From the NCBI RefSeq assembly GCF_031127875.1, contig NZ_JARXIA010000004.1, positions 186,001 to 250,000 of the forward strand: a stretch of DNA of 64,000 nt, given 5' to 3'. The notes beneath the pieces are model-generated. The model was given only the letters and a program-made list of their open reading frames with translations. It was not told where the DNA came from and made no database searches. Positions 8,132 to 17,769 of this stretch are shown one piece after another. The DNA comes from Pelagicoccus sp. SDUM812005. GTDB taxonomy: Bacteria; Verrucomicrobiota; Verrucomicrobiia; Opitutales; Opitutaceae. The position numbers and the translations under genes were made by a program. Each line of letters opens with the position of its first letter. The stretch's first letter is position 1.

Positions 8132-10654
8132 ATGAAGCTTAATCTAACTACCTCAACGAGACAGGAGCGTGCCCCGCTTGGCATTCGCATCTGTCCAGCT
8201 ATCACCCCCTTGCTCGCATGCGGCGTTTTTGCTGCAAGCGGCTTTTCCGCCCCCAAGGACAAGGAAGACGAATACGCGGATGCGGAAGTCTTCTTGCTTG
8301 AAGGCGTAGTCGTTACCGGTGTGGCCGCGGAAACGACCAAGGTAAAGTCCAGTGTGGCGATCAGTACGGTCGATGCTGGCGACCTAGTTCCTTCGGCTCC
8401 TCGTTCCACAGCGGAAATTTTCCGCAGCATCCCCGGCATCCGTTCGGAAGCTACTTCGGGCGACGGCAACGCGAACATCGCGGTGCGCGGCTTGCCGGTT
8501 GCTGCTGGCGGCGCGAAGTTCCTGCAGTTGCAGGAAGACGGCTTGCCGATTCTCGAGTTCGGCGACATCGCCTTTGGTACAGCGGATGGATTTCTTCGTC
8601 CGGACTATACGACCGAACGTGTGGAAGCCATTCGTGGTGGCTCCGCCTCGACCTTCGCCAGCAACTCTCCTGGCGGCATCGTCAACTTCATCAGCCGTAC
8701 CGGCGCGATCGAAGGAGGCAGCCTCGGGCTTACTACTGGTCTCGACTATGACTCGATGCGCTTGGACTTCAACTACGGTAAGCCACTGGGCGATGATATG
8801 CAGTACCATGTCGGTGGATACTATCGTGTAGGAGAAGGCGTTAGGGACGCGGGCTACGACGGAAACAAAGGTGGGCAGATCAAGGCTAACTTCACCAAGT
8901 TCATGGAGAACGGTTACGCGCGTTTTTTCTTCAAGCACTTGGACGATCGCGCTGTGACCTACATGCCGATGCCGGTCATGGTTTCCGGTACGAACGCGAA
9001 TCCAAGCATGGGAGCTTTGGCGGGCTTCGATCCGCTTACGGATACGCCCCATACTCCCGCGTTCATCGAGAATATTGGGACGGATGGGAATGGTAACCGT
9101 CGCGTGAGCGACCCACAGGAAGGCTTGCGTTCTCTTTCGACTGCCTTTGGAGCTGAATTTTCGTTCGACCTTAATAGTGATTGGAAGTTGGTGGACCGAT
9201 TCCGCTACTCCGACAACAGCGGTCGTTTTGTCGCTCCGTTTCCTGCTCAAGTCGCTCCGGCCCAGGAGATCGCAGATTCGGTAGCGGGCGCGGGCTCTAC
9301 GCTTCGCTATGCGACTGGGGAAAATGAAGGTTCGCTTATCAATCCTGCATCGTTAAATGGGAACGGTCTGTTGATGCGTGTCCACATGTTCGATACGGAG
9401 CTCAACGATTTCAATAATATGGTCAATGACCTGAAGTTGACTCGCCACTTCAATGGAGCGGACTCTGCAACCTACGATCTGACTCTCGGGTATTACCATT
9501 CCACTCAGAATATCAATATGGACTGGCTCTGGAATTCCTACCTGCTGGAGGTCAAGGGGAGCGACGCGCAATTGGTCGACGTCTTCGATTCCGACGGACT
9601 GTCGTATTCGGATCGTGGATTGATTGCTTATGGAACTCCATTCTGGGGTGGTCTGCATCGCAACTACGATACGGAGTACAGCATCAACGCTCCGTACATC
9701 GCTCTCGCGATGGAGAAAGGTAAGTTCAACATGGATGCGAGCGTGCGCTTCGACTTTGGCGATGCGACTGGTTCCTATGCGGGTACTCGCTATGAGACGG
9801 ATGTGGACTTGAATCAGGATGGATCGATTTCGATCCCAGAGCAGAGCATCGAAGTTGTGGATACGGCGAATCGCAGCCCTGTTGACTACGATTGGGACTA
9901 CTACTCGCTGTCAGTGGGTGGCAACTACGCTTTCACGGAGGATTACGCGGCCTTTGCTCGCTTCAGCCGAGGGGGACGCGCCAATGCTGACCGCTTGCTC
10001 TTTGGACCGAACATCTTGGCGAACGGCTCCCTTCGCGACGACGACGCGGCGGTAGACATCGTCGAGCAGTTCGAAGCCGGCATCAAGTATGCGAACGACG
10101 ATTTCGCTGGCGGTGTCCTTGGACTTTTCGCCACGGCTTTCTTCGCGGAAACGGAGGAGCAAAACTATGAAGCGACGACTCAGGTCTTCTTGGATCGCGT
10201 CTATGAAGCGACCGGTTTGGAGCTCGAAAGCAGCTACCGCAGAGGCAACTTTGACTTGAAGGTCGGAATGACTTGGACGGATGCGGAGATCACCTCGGAC
10301 GCTTTGAATCCGTCTGTAGTTGGAAATACACCACGTCGTCAAGCGGACCTCATGTATCAAATCAGCCCGAGCTACAATACGGAAAAGTGGTCGGTCGGAG
10401 GCAGCTTGATCGGTACTACCGATTCCTATGCCCAGGACGACAACGTGCTAGTCATGCCGGGCTACGAGTACGTGAATCTTTTCGGTAGCTACCGTTTTAG
10501 CGATTCCTTCAGCGTCTTGCTGACCGTGAACAATGCTTTCGACGAGTTTGGTCTGAGCGAGTCTGAAGAAGGCGCGATCCCTGACAACGGAATCATCCGA
10601 GCCCGTGGCATCGCCGGAACTTCCTCGGCTTTGACTTTCCGCTACGACTTCTAG
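8132..10654 (+). CDS. TonB-dependent receptor, probably for sucrose
   Basis: The 840-residue outer-membrane receptor has a signal peptide from the ATG at 8132 (MKLNLTTSTRQ... ACGVFAASGFSA). A short periplasmic stretch with LEGVVVTG follows. The plug domain comes next (about residues 45-190, SAPRSTAEIFRSIPGIRSEA, NIAVRGLPV and NSPGGIVNFISRTG), and then a 22-strand-type barrel ending ALTFRYDF. The 5' neighbour is an AraC regulator, and the 3' neighbours are a sugar symporter and a fructokinase. I infer uptake of sucrose or short sucrose-containing oligosaccharides. The family call is firm; the ligand rests on context. Confidence 0.88.
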   Translation: MKLNLTTSTRQERAPLGIRICPAITPLLACGVFAASGFSAPKDKEDEYADAEVFLLEGVVVTGVAAETTKVKSSVAISTVDAGDLVPSAPRSTAEIFRSIPGIRSEATSGDGNANIAVRGLPVAAGGAKFLQLQEDGLPILEFGDIAFGTADGFLRPDYTTERVEAIRGGSASTFASNSPGGIVNFISRTGAIEGGSLGLTTGLDYDSMRLDFNYGKPLGDDMQYHVGGYYRVGEGVRDAGYDGNKGGQIKANFTKFMENGYARFFFKHLDDRAVTYMPMPVMVSGTNANPSMGALAGFDPLTDTPHTPAFIENIGTDGNGNRRVSDPQEGLRSLSTAFGAEFSFDLNSDWKLVDRFRYSDNSGRFVAPFPAQVAPAQEIADSVAGAGSTLRYATGENEGSLINPASLNGNGLLMRVHMFDTELNDFNNMVNDLKLTRHFNGADSATYDLTLGYYHSTQNINMDWLWNSYLLEVKGSDAQLVDVFDSDGLSYSDRGLIAYGTPFWGGLHRNYDTEYSINAPYIALAMEKGKFNMDASVRFDFGDATGSYAGTRYETDVDLNQDGSISIPEQSIEVVDTANRSPVDYDWDYYSLSVGGNYAFTEDYAAFARFSRGGRANADRLLFGPNILANGSLRDDDAAVDIVEQFEAGIKYANDDFAGGVLGLFATAFFAETEEQNYEATTQVFLDRVYEATGLELESSYRRGNFDLKVGMTWTDAEITSDALNPSVVGNTPRRQADLMYQISPSYNTEKWSVGGSLIGTTDSYAQDDNVLVMPGYEYVNLFGSYRFSDSFSVLLTVNNAFDEFGLSESEEGAIPDNGIIRARGIAGTSSALTFRYDF

Positions 10655-10693
10655 TCGCGCTGATTTTAGGCTAAGAACAAGGAGATGAGGAAC

Positions 10694-10725
10694 GCTGCCC
10701 GGGCTAAGCTCGGGCAGCAGTTTTT
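10694..10725 (+). terminator. Rho-independent terminator after the TonB receptor gene
   Basis: GCTGCCCG and CGGGCAGC form a perfect 8-base stem with a 9-base loop, followed two bases later by TTTTT. It lies 40 bases after the receptor stop and would separate or attenuate transcription into the symporter gene. Confidence 0.85.
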
Positions 10726-10815
10726 CCGCTCAGGATTTGCTCTTTGCGAGCGGTGATCCTTACTCCTTTTTTTCCAAATCCCGTATACGTTTTCCCTTCA
10801 AACCCCAATTACCCC

Positions 10816-12204
10816 ATGACGCAATACCCCGCAACGGAGCGCTTGTCGCTCAAAGAGAAAATAGGCTACGGCCTGGGCGATATGGCCTCGAACTTCTACA
10901 TGGGGTTCTTTGGCTTGTTTCTGCTCTACTACTACACGGACGTGTGGGGGATATCGCCAGCAGCGGCGGCCACGATGTTGCTGGTCACCAAAATCGTCGA
11001 CGCGATTAGCGACCCCGCTATGGGCTTGATCGCGGATCGTACGCAAAGCCGCTGGGGCAAGTATCGTCCTTATTTGCTGTGGGTTGCGATTCCGTATGCA
11101 TTGCTTGGATACCTGTTGTTCATGGGGCCAGACCTATCGGAGTTTGGAAAGCTCGCCTTCGCTTACGTTTCCTATACTTTGGTCATGCTCGCCTACACGG
11201 CGATCAATGTCCCGTACTCGGCCCTTCTGGCGGTGATCTCTCCGGTTGCGGAGGAGCGAACCAAGGCGACGCAGTTTCGTTTCGTGTTCGCCTCCCTTGG
11301 AACGCTGACGGTGGGGGCGATGGCCAAACCACTGGTCAACTTTTTCGGTGGCGATGACGAGCTGCTGGGATTTAGGCTGACGATCGTATTGTTCGCTATT
11401 CTGTCCGTATTGATTTTTTGGATCACCTTTGCGACGACAAAGGAGCGCATTCAACCCAAGGCGCACAACTCGAGTGTACGGGAAGATATGGCTGCTCTGC
11501 TGAAAAACGGATCATGGATTGTGCTCATGTTTGCAGGAATCCTGATCGTAGTCGGTCTTGTCGCTCGCTTTGCTTCTCTGGCTTTCTACACGAAGTACTA
11601 TTTGGGCCATTCCGATGGAACGTTTTTTCTCTGGATGGACCGCACGTCGTTTATCGTTTCTTGCGGGTTGGTCGGTCAGCTCCTAGGGGCTCTGGTGACG
11701 CCGAGCTTGGTGAAGCGAGGAGACAAGAAAACGCTGATGGTTGGAGCGAACTTGCTGCATGCAGGCTTGTTGTTCGCATGCTATTTCGTCTCTCCGGATG
11801 CGTACATGGAAACGGTGGTGCTGCACACGCTCGGGATATTCACCTTTGGCGTGGTGATAACGCTGCTTTTCGCCATGTACACGGATTGCGCGGAATACGG
11901 AGAGTGGAAGACAGGCAAGAACTGCGCGGGGCTCACGGTCTCGGCATCGATGTTTTCGCTGAAGTTCGGCTCGGCGGTAGGTGGAGCCTTGCCAGGTTTC
12001 ATCCTCGCGTGGTTCGGGTTTGTGGCGAACCAGCAGCAAAGCGATACGTCGCTCATGGGGATTCGTCTGATGTCGAATGCCTTGCCGGCTTTGTTTTTCT
12101 TGGGAGGAGGACTGCTGATGGTTTTTTATAAGATCGATCGTGGCACGCTCCGCAGAATGGAAACCGAACTTGCGGACCGTCGGGCGCGCAACGCTAGCGC
12201 GTGA
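10816..12204 (+). CDS. GPH-type (MFS) sugar:cation symporter
   Basis: The 462-residue inner-membrane transporter has about 12 membrane segments. The glycoside-pentoside-hexuronide signature is clear: KIGYGLGDMASNFY near the start, then ISDPAMGLIADRTQSRWGKYRPYLLW, and later the D-C-A-E-Y-G-E-W-K-T-G-K motif. The ATG at 10816 gives a typical short N-terminus; the open extension to 10744 is unlikely. It sits between the TonB receptor and the fructokinase and is predicted to carry sucrose, or the sugar released from it, across the inner membrane with H+ or Na+. Confidence 0.88.
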   Translation: MTQYPATERLSLKEKIGYGLGDMASNFYMGFFGLFLLYYYTDVWGISPAAAATMLLVTKIVDAISDPAMGLIADRTQSRWGKYRPYLLWVAIPYALLGYLLFMGPDLSEFGKLAFAYVSYTLVMLAYTAINVPYSALLAVISPVAEERTKATQFRFVFASLGTLTVGAMAKPLVNFFGGDDELLGFRLTIVLFAILSVLIFWITFATTKERIQPKAHNSSVREDMAALLKNGSWIVLMFAGILIVVGLVARFASLAFYTKYYLGHSDGTFFLWMDRTSFIVSCGLVGQLLGALVTPSLVKRGDKKTLMVGANLLHAGLLFACYFVSPDAYMETVVLHTLGIFTFGVVITLLFAMYTDCAEYGEWKTGKNCAGLTVSASMFSLKFGSAVGGALPGFILAWFGFVANQQQSDTSLMGIRLMSNALPALFFLGGGLLMVFYKIDRGTLRRMETELADRRARNASA

Positions 12205-12251
12205 GGGGCTGGTTCCGTTGGGGTTAAGTGTAGGGAACGAAAGGATACGTT

Positions 12252-13223
12252 ATGAAGAAAGGTATTTTTTGCATTGGCGAGGCATTGGTGGATTTCGTCG
12301 CTATGGGAAAGAGCGGTCGTTTGCTTGAGGCTGAGGCATTCAAGCCGTGTGCCGGAGGCGCCCCTGCGAACGTGGCTGTGGCGATCGCCCGGCTGGGCGG
12401 AGATGCCGGTTTGGTTTCCTGTGTGGGCGAAGATGTTTGGGGCGATTTCCTTTGTGAGGTTTTCGAGCGGGAAGGGGTAGATGTGCGAGGTATTCAGCGT
12501 ACGGACCGAGCTTCTACGACCCAGGCTTTTGTGTCTCTTGACGAGGATGGCGACCGCGATTTCTCCTTTGTGCGTTGTCCGGGCGCGGATACGCTGTTGG
12601 ACGGCACTAGGCTGGAATCCGATTGCTTCGACTCGTGTTCGATTCTGCACTTCGGAACGTTCAGCCTGAGTTCGGAGCCGTCTCGCGCGGCGACGCTGGA
12701 GGCCATCCGTCGAGTGAAGGAAGCGGCTGGCCTGATTTCCCTGGACGTTAACTACCGGGAAGGAATTTGGGCCAGCGAGGATGAGGCCATCCGTTGGGTA
12801 GAGTCGATCCTGCCCTTGGTCGATATTCTTAAAGTGAGTTTGGAAGAGCTGAGGCTTTTGACGGGGATGGAAGATAGGAGGGCTGCAGTGAAGCGTCTGA
12901 TGGGTAAGGGGCCTCGCATTGCCTTAGTGAGTTTAGATTCGGAGGGCTGCCTGTGCGCGAACCATTTGGCTCGATTCGATGTCTCCGCGTTCCCCGCCCG
13001 GTGCGTGGATGCCACGGGAGCAGGGGACAGCTTTATGGGGGCTTTCTTGCATCGATTTGTCGAACTTGAGTTTCCGTTCGATGATGTGGATAAGCTCGAA
13101 GACGCCTGTACCTTTGCCTGCGCGGCAGCGTCCGTAACGGTTTCTGGATACGGGGCTATTCCCTCATTGCCGACGCGGGAAGAGGTTCTGGCGAAACTAT
13201 CGTCAGAACTGGTGGACCTGTAA
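12252..13223 (+). CDS. scrK: Fructokinase, PfkB/ribokinase family
   Basis: The 323-residue kinase is predicted to phosphorylate the fructose released by sucrose phosphorylase, using ATP. Family marks are GEALVDF near the N-terminus, AGGAPANVAVAIARLGG (residues 34-50, sugar binding), and DATGAGDSF at 253-261, where D259 is the catalytic base in the anion hole. AAAGGA lies just upstream of the ATG at 12252. The gene follows the symporter by 47 bases and probably shares its transcript. Substrate specificity is inferred from context; other PfkB kinases share these motifs. Confidence 0.87.
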   Translation: MKKGIFCIGEALVDFVAMGKSGRLLEAEAFKPCAGGAPANVAVAIARLGGDAGLVSCVGEDVWGDFLCEVFEREGVDVRGIQRTDRASTTQAFVSLDEDGDRDFSFVRCPGADTLLDGTRLESDCFDSCSILHFGTFSLSSEPSRAATLEAIRRVKEAAGLISLDVNYREGIWASEDEAIRWVESILPLVDILKVSLEELRLLTGMEDRRAAVKRLMGKGPRIALVSLDSEGCLCANHLARFDVSAFPARCVDATGAGDSFMGAFLHRFVELEFPFDDVDKLEDACTFACAAASVTVSGYGAIPSLPTREEVLAKLSSELVDL

Positions 13224-13243
13224 TCTGCGAAGGCGACGACGAG

Positions 13244-14671
13244 CTACTTCTTCCAGAATGTGGCTCGGGGGGCGTCGGCGGCTTGGGCGTCGTAGACGGG
13301 GTCCTTGCCGGCTTTTTGCTGGGTTTCGAAGTCTTTGAGGCAACGGAAGACTTGGGGGCTGAGCAGCAGGATGGCGATGATGTTGACCCAGGCCATGAGG
13401 CCGACGCCGACGTCGCCCATGGCCCAGGCGATGGAGGCGGACTTGACGGAGCCGTAGTAGATGAGGCCGAGGAAGAGCACGCGTACGAGTTGGGTGGCGC
13501 GTTGGCGGGCGGGGCCTGATTTGAGCAGGTAGACGAGGTTTGACTCGGTGTAGTAGTAGTAGGCCAGCAGGGTGGTGAAGGCGAAGAAGAGCAGGGCGAT
13601 GGCGATGAAGGCGGAGCCGAAGCCGGGGAGGAGGCTGTCGACGGCGGTTTGAGTGTAGATAGGGCCTGCGGGGAAGCCTTCGAGGTTTTCGATGATCGGC
13701 TTTCCGTCGCCGTCGAAGACGTTGAAGGAGTCGGTGATGAGGATCATGATCGCGGTGGCGGTGCAGACGAACCAGGTGTCGACGTAGACGGAGAAGGCTT
13801 GTACGAGCCCTTGCTTAACCGGGTGGTTAACTTCTGCCGTGGCCGCTGCGATGGGGGCGGTGCCTTGTCCGGCTTCGTTGGAGTAGATGCCGCGTTTGAC
13901 TCCCCATTGGATGGCGGCTCCGAGCATTCCGCCGAGGGCGGGGTCGAGCCCGAAGGCGTTGCGGAAGATGGTGCCGAAGACGGCGGGGATTTCGGAGGCG
14001 TTGGCGAGGATGACGATGAGGGCGATGATGATGTAGCCGAGGGCCATGAAGGGGACGGCGATCTGGGCGACGTGGCCGATGCGGTGCACGCCGCCGAAGA
14101 TGATCACGGCGAGCAGGGCGACGATGACGGTGCCGGTGAGGTAGGGAGAGATGCCGAAGGCGTTTTCCACCGCGGCGCCGATGGAGTTGGACTGGACGCT
14201 GGGGAGGAGGAGGCCGGTGGCGAGGATGGTGGAGAGGGCGAAGACGACGGCGTACCATTTGACGCCGAGGCCTTGCTCGATGTAGTAGGCGGGGCCGCCG
14301 CGGTATTCGCCGTCGATCTCCTTCTTGTACATCTGGGCGAGGGCGGCTTCGGCGAAGGCGGAGCCGGCTCCCAGGAAGGCGATGACCCACATCCAGAAAA
14401 CGGCGCCCGGTCCGCCCATGGCGATGGCGGTGGCGACGCCGACGATATTGCCGGTGCCGACGCGGCCGGAGACGGCGAGGGCGAAGGCTTGGAAGGAGGA
14501 GAGTCCGGCGGCCGATTCCTTGCCCGAGAAGAGGTAGCGCAGCATGGCGGGGATTTGCCGGAGCTGGAGGAAGCGGGTGGCGACCGAGAAGTAGAGCCCG
14601 GCGAGGAGGCAGAGGCCGACGAGCCAGTTGGACCAGATGTACTTGTTGAGGAAGTCTACGATTTCGGACAC
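13244..14671 (-). CDS. Sodium:alanine/glycine symporter (AGCS family)
   Basis: The 475-residue membrane protein has about ten hydrophobic segments. It carries the AGCS signature around ALAVSGRVGTGNIVGVATAI (residues about 64-83) and the later WGVKRGIYSNEAGQGTAPIAAA. It is predicted to import alanine, glycine or a related amino acid with Na+. The start codon is GTG at 14671. It converges on the fructokinase gene with only 20 bases between the stops and no visible terminator. Confidence 0.9.
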   Translation of the reverse strand: MSEIVDFLNKYIWSNWLVGLCLLAGLYFSVATRFLQLRQIPAMLRYLFSGKESAAGLSSFQAFALAVSGRVGTGNIVGVATAIAMGGPGAVFWMWVIAFLGAGSAFAEAALAQMYKKEIDGEYRGGPAYYIEQGLGVKWYAVVFALSTILATGLLLPSVQSNSIGAAVENAFGISPYLTGTVIVALLAVIIFGGVHRIGHVAQIAVPFMALGYIIIALIVILANASEIPAVFGTIFRNAFGLDPALGGMLGAAIQWGVKRGIYSNEAGQGTAPIAAATAEVNHPVKQGLVQAFSVYVDTWFVCTATAIMILITDSFNVFDGDGKPIIENLEGFPAGPIYTQTAVDSLLPGFGSAFIAIALLFFAFTTLLAYYYYTESNLVYLLKSGPARQRATQLVRVLFLGLIYYGSVKSASIAWAMGDVGVGLMAWVNIIAILLLSPQVFRCLKDFETQQKAGKDPVYDAQAADAPRATFWKK

Positions 14672-14749
14672 GTGAGTTTGGGCGCTAGGAGCTTGGTTTT
14701 AGGTTTCTAGGGAAGGCAAGGGAATGGGGTGGGGAGGCGCGAGCGAGGG

Positions 14750-15196
14750 TCAGAGGTGGGTGACGATCTCGCAGGTGACGGAGTTGGCGAGGAAGCACTC
14801 TTCGTGGGCTTTGTGGTGGAGGCGCTCGTGGAGCTTTTCGCTGGGGGCGGAACCGTCGGCGAAGACGATTTTGGGATAGAGGTCGACGCGGGTGATGACG
14901 AACTTGCCGGCTTCGTTTTTCTCGAGGTGGCCGACGGCGCGATCGTTGTAGCTTTCGACGGTGATCTTGCTCATGGCGGCGATGGCGAGGAAGGTGAGCA
15001 TGTGGCAGCTGGCGAGGGCGGCTACGAAAGCTTGCTCGGGGTCGACTTGGTCGGGGTCTCCGAGGTAGTCGCTAGCGGCGGAGGCGGTGATTTCGGTGCC
15101 GTTTCCGAAATCCCAGCTATGGTTGCGGGAGTAGCTTTTGTAGTCGAAGGCGGCGTCTCCGCGTTTCCAGGTGAGGGTGGCGATGTGTTCGGACAT
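14750..15196 (-). CDS. OsmC/Ohr-family protein
   Basis: The 148-residue protein resembles OsmC-like thiol peroxidases. It has the first family cysteine in AALASCHMLTFLA (about residue 64) and a second in the C-terminal half in NSVTCEI (about 143), with another in EECFLAN. OsmC/Ohr proteins reduce organic hydroperoxides through a Cys pair. The spacing here is closer to the YhfA/OsmC-like subgroup than to classical Ohr, so peroxidase activity is not certain. It is alone on the minus strand, 78 bases upstream of the AGCS start. Confidence 0.8.
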   Translation of the reverse strand: MSEHIATLTWKRGDAAFDYKSYSRNHSWDFGNGTEITASAASDYLGDPDQVDPEQAFVAALASCHMLTFLAIAAMSKITVESYNDRAVGHLEKNEAGKFVITRVDLYPKIVFADGSAPSEKLHERLHHKAHEECFLANSVTCEIVTHL

Positions 15197-15307
15197 GCAG
15201 GGACTGTGAGGTGGGCGCTGCGAGGAGTGAAGGTTGAAAAAATCTATCTTTTCGCTGCGGCTCTGCAGGTTTCAGGCCGAAGTAAAGGGGATGGCCTTTT
15301 TGAGCAA

Positions 15308-15802
15308 ATGAGTGAAGCCCGACCCAAAGACTGTTCGCATTGCGCTGCGCCGACTTCCATCCATCTGACCAAGGTTGTGGATGGCGAAGCTGTAAAGATG
15401 GGGATCTGCGCGGATTGTCCCAAGGCGAAGGCCTGCCTGCAGGGCGTGGCCTGGGACTTGATCGACGCGGAAAACGGTGGCATGCAGCCGAAGGCGCCCA
15501 AGGAAAACCAGCGGGCCTGCCCGGGCTGCGGCTTGACGCCGGCGGACTTCAAGGAGCACGGCCGGCTGGGTTGCTCGAAATGCTACGAGACTTTCGAAGG
15601 GAAGCTCGAAGCGGTGATCAATAAGTTGCATCGGGGAGGAAGCCATTTGGGCAAGGTCCCCGGGGGCAAGAAGCGAGTGGTCTCCGCGGAAGAGCTGGCG
15701 AAGCTGAAGCGGCGTTTGGAGGAGTACGTGAGCCGGGAGGAGTACGAGATGGCTGCGGAGGTCCGCGACCAGATCAAGGCTCTCGGCAAGGACGGGTTCT
15801 AG
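15308..15802 (+). CDS. mcsA: McsA-like zinc-finger / UVR-domain protein
   Basis: The 164-residue protein has paired CxxC motifs (CSHC, CADC, CPGC, CSKC) over residues 9-97 and a C-terminal UvrB/UvrC motif (about 125-160, LKRRLEEYVSREEYEMAAEVRDQI split around EEYVSR). This is the architecture of McsA, the activator of the protein-arginine kinase McsB, which marks proteins for ClpCP. No mcsB or clpC is in the window. I set the start at the ATG 15308, giving MSEARPKDCSHC; the frame is open further upstream. Confidence 0.82.
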   Translation: MSEARPKDCSHCAAPTSIHLTKVVDGEAVKMGICADCPKAKACLQGVAWDLIDAENGGMQPKAPKENQRACPGCGLTPADFKEHGRLGCSKCYETFEGKLEAVINKLHRGGSHLGKVPGGKKRVVSAEELAKLKRRLEEYVSREEYEMAAEVRDQIKALGKDGF

Positions 15803-15914
15803 GCCATGCTTGAAATAAGTGCTAAAAGGGGAAAAGGCGGGAGAATGTGAGCCCTAGTCCTCGATAGCAGGCCGGATCTGCCGATCTAGTTCATAAAACC
15901 ACACTACATTTCCC

Positions 15915-16310
15915 ATGCCCGAAGCGAAAAGAATTATCCTCCTAGAAGACGACAAAGCCTCGTCCCGTCTGCTCTCCACATTTTTGGAATCCAAAGGTTA
16001 CGACGTGCAGGAGAGCCACGAAGGTCGCTTCGCGATCGAGATGGCGCTGCGCGATACGCCGGACTTGATGATCGTCGACGTGTTGTTGCCGGATATGCAT
16101 GGCTCGGAAGCGGTGAAGAAGCTGACCGCAACGGAGCGGATGCACGACCTGAAGGTGCTCTTCTTGACGTCCTTGCTCAGCAAGTCGACGGAAGCGGGCA
16201 AGGTCACGCGGCTGAAGGTTGCGGGCAAGGAGTACCCGGCTTTGGCGAAACCCTTCAAGCCAGCGAGCTTGGAAGCGGTGGTCGCGGATATGTTGGCGGG
16301 CGAGAACTAG
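15915..16310 (+). CDS. Stand-alone receiver-domain response regulator
   Basis: The 131-residue protein is a single CheY-like receiver. The acidic pocket is E11-D12-D13, the phospho-acceptor is D55 (LMIVDVLLPD), the conserved Thr is T85 (FLTS) and the Lys is K112 (ALAKPFKP). It has no output domain. No histidine kinase lies nearby, so its partner is unknown. A strong terminator follows. Confidence 0.88.
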   Translation: MPEAKRIILLEDDKASSRLLSTFLESKGYDVQESHEGRFAIEMALRDTPDLMIVDVLLPDMHGSEAVKKLTATERMHDLKVLFLTSLLSKSTEAGKVTRLKVAGKEYPALAKPFKPASLEAVVADMLAGEN

Positions 16311-16343
16311 TTTCGCCATCCCCCAGGGGGCATTGATTTTCGA

Positions 16344-16380
16344 AAACGCGGTCGTTCCAAGGGGAGCGGCCGCGTTTTTT
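16344..16380. terminator. Bidirectional rho-independent terminator
   Basis: AAACGCGG and CCGCGTTT form an 8-base stem ending in a T-run on the plus strand, with an A-run on the left side. It lies between the convergent receiver gene and the RlmD-type methyltransferase gene and can serve both. Confidence 0.8.
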
Positions 16381-16400
16381 ATTGGATTCTCTCTTCTGGC

Positions 16401-17645
16401 TTAGGCCTTCTTCAGCACGACTACGCACTCGAGGTGGCGGGTTTGGGGGAAGAGGTCGAAGGGCTGGATCTCTTCGATCTGGTAGCCGCCGGCGAGCAGG
16501 ACCTGCAGGTCGCGCATTTGGGTGGCGGGGTTGCAGGAGACGTAGACGACGGACTTGGGGCCGAAGGCGATGAGCTGGTTGAGGAAGTCTTCGCTGGAGC
16601 CTTTGCGGGGCGGGTCGATGACGACGGCGGACTCGTCGCCCGGAAACTGGATCTGCTCGAAGATGGAGGCGGCGTCGCCGAGGACGAAGCTGGCGTTGTC
16701 GATCTGGTTGTCGGCGGCGTTGCGCTGGGCGTACTCGATGGATTGCTCGGAGACCTCGACGCCGACGACTTGCTCGAAGTCTTGGGCGGCGGTGAGGGTG
16801 AAGAGTCCGGAGCCGCAGTAGGCGTCGACGAGGTACTTGGCTCCGGCGGCGCGGGCCTTGCCGCGCACGTAGCCGGTGAAGGCGGGCAGGATGGAGGGGT
16901 TGTTCTGGAAGAACTCGCCGGCGATGAAGGAGAAGGTGATGTCGCCGACCTTTTCGCGGATGGTTTGCTTGGGGTCGGTGGAGACGCCGTCGAGGTGTTC
17001 GCGGATGAGCAGGGTGCCGCCTTTCTTGAAGGGCTTTTCCTGATGGCGGGCCTTGGTTTTGGCCCGGACGCGGGTGAGGGTTTCGTTCATCTCGTCGCTG
17101 ATGAGCGGGCAATGCTCGACTTCGACGTACTGGCTGCGGGTGCCGGCTTTGAGAAAGCCGATGCTCATGGGGCGGTCGCCGCGGGGGAGGTTGAAGTGGG
17201 GGGTGAGCTTGGAGCGGTAGCCGTAGAGCTTGGGGGAGGCGATGGCGGGCAGGACGGGGTGCTCGACGCGGACCATGTGCCAGAGCAGCTCCTTGACTTG
17301 CTGGGTCTTCCACTCGAGCTGGGCGGAGTATTCGAAATGCTGATACTGGCAGCCGCCGCATTCCGTGAAGACGGGGCAGGGGGCTGGGATGCGGTGGGGG
17401 GAGGGGGTGAGGACCTCGACGAGGTCGGCCTCGGAGAAGTTCTTGTCGTTGCGGTAGACGCGGGCGCGGACGCGCTCTCCGGGGAGGGCGAAGCGGACCA
17501 TGACGACCCAGTCGTCGATGCGGCCGAGGCCTTGTCCCATGTTGGTGAGGGTGGTGATTTCCAGTTCGATTTCCTGGTGGTACTGGAAGGGCTCGGGCTT
17601 GAATTTGCGCGGGACGCGTGGCGCGGGAGTTTCGTTTTCGCTCAT
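16401..17645 (-). CDS. rlmD: 23S rRNA (uracil-5)-methyltransferase, RlmD/RumA type
   Basis: The 414-residue SAM-dependent RNA methyltransferase has an N-terminal TRAM-like domain (about 20-80). Fe-S cluster cysteines follow at C90, C96 and C99 (APCPVFTECGGCQYQH), with a fourth in VEVEHCPL. The SAM motif is VDAYCGSGLFTL, the DPPRKG loop follows, and the catalytic Cys is in VVYVSCNPATQ. These residues define the TrmA/RumA superfamily. The cluster points to RumA-like enzymes, which methylate 23S rRNA uridine, but the exact site cannot be read from sequence. Confidence 0.85.
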   Translation of the reverse strand: MSENETPAPRVPRKFKPEPFQYHQEIELEITTLTNMGQGLGRIDDWVVMVRFALPGERVRARVYRNDKNFSEADLVEVLTPSPHRIPAPCPVFTECGGCQYQHFEYSAQLEWKTQQVKELLWHMVRVEHPVLPAIASPKLYGYRSKLTPHFNLPRGDRPMSIGFLKAGTRSQYVEVEHCPLISDEMNETLTRVRAKTKARHQEKPFKKGGTLLIREHLDGVSTDPKQTIREKVGDITFSFIAGEFFQNNPSILPAFTGYVRGKARAAGAKYLVDAYCGSGLFTLTAAQDFEQVVGVEVSEQSIEYAQRNAADNQIDNASFVLGDAASIFEQIQFPGDESAVVIDPPRKGSSEDFLNQLIAFGPKSVVYVSCNPATQMRDLQVLLAGGYQIEEIQPFDLFPQTRHLECVVVLKKA

Positions 17646-17769
17646 GGTCTGGGAAGTGGTGTAGGGGGGAGGAGAGGGAGATTGGCGGGGATTTCGAGAT
17701 TTTTATTCGGGCAGCGGCGCGGAATCGGCGCTGGACATGGGGCGCGGAGTTGCTGTGTTGCTAGGAGAA

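Noticed and set aside
13649-14710. 353-residue plus-strand open frame
   Set aside because: Opposite the AGCS symporter; Asp/Gly/Glu-rich with no motif.
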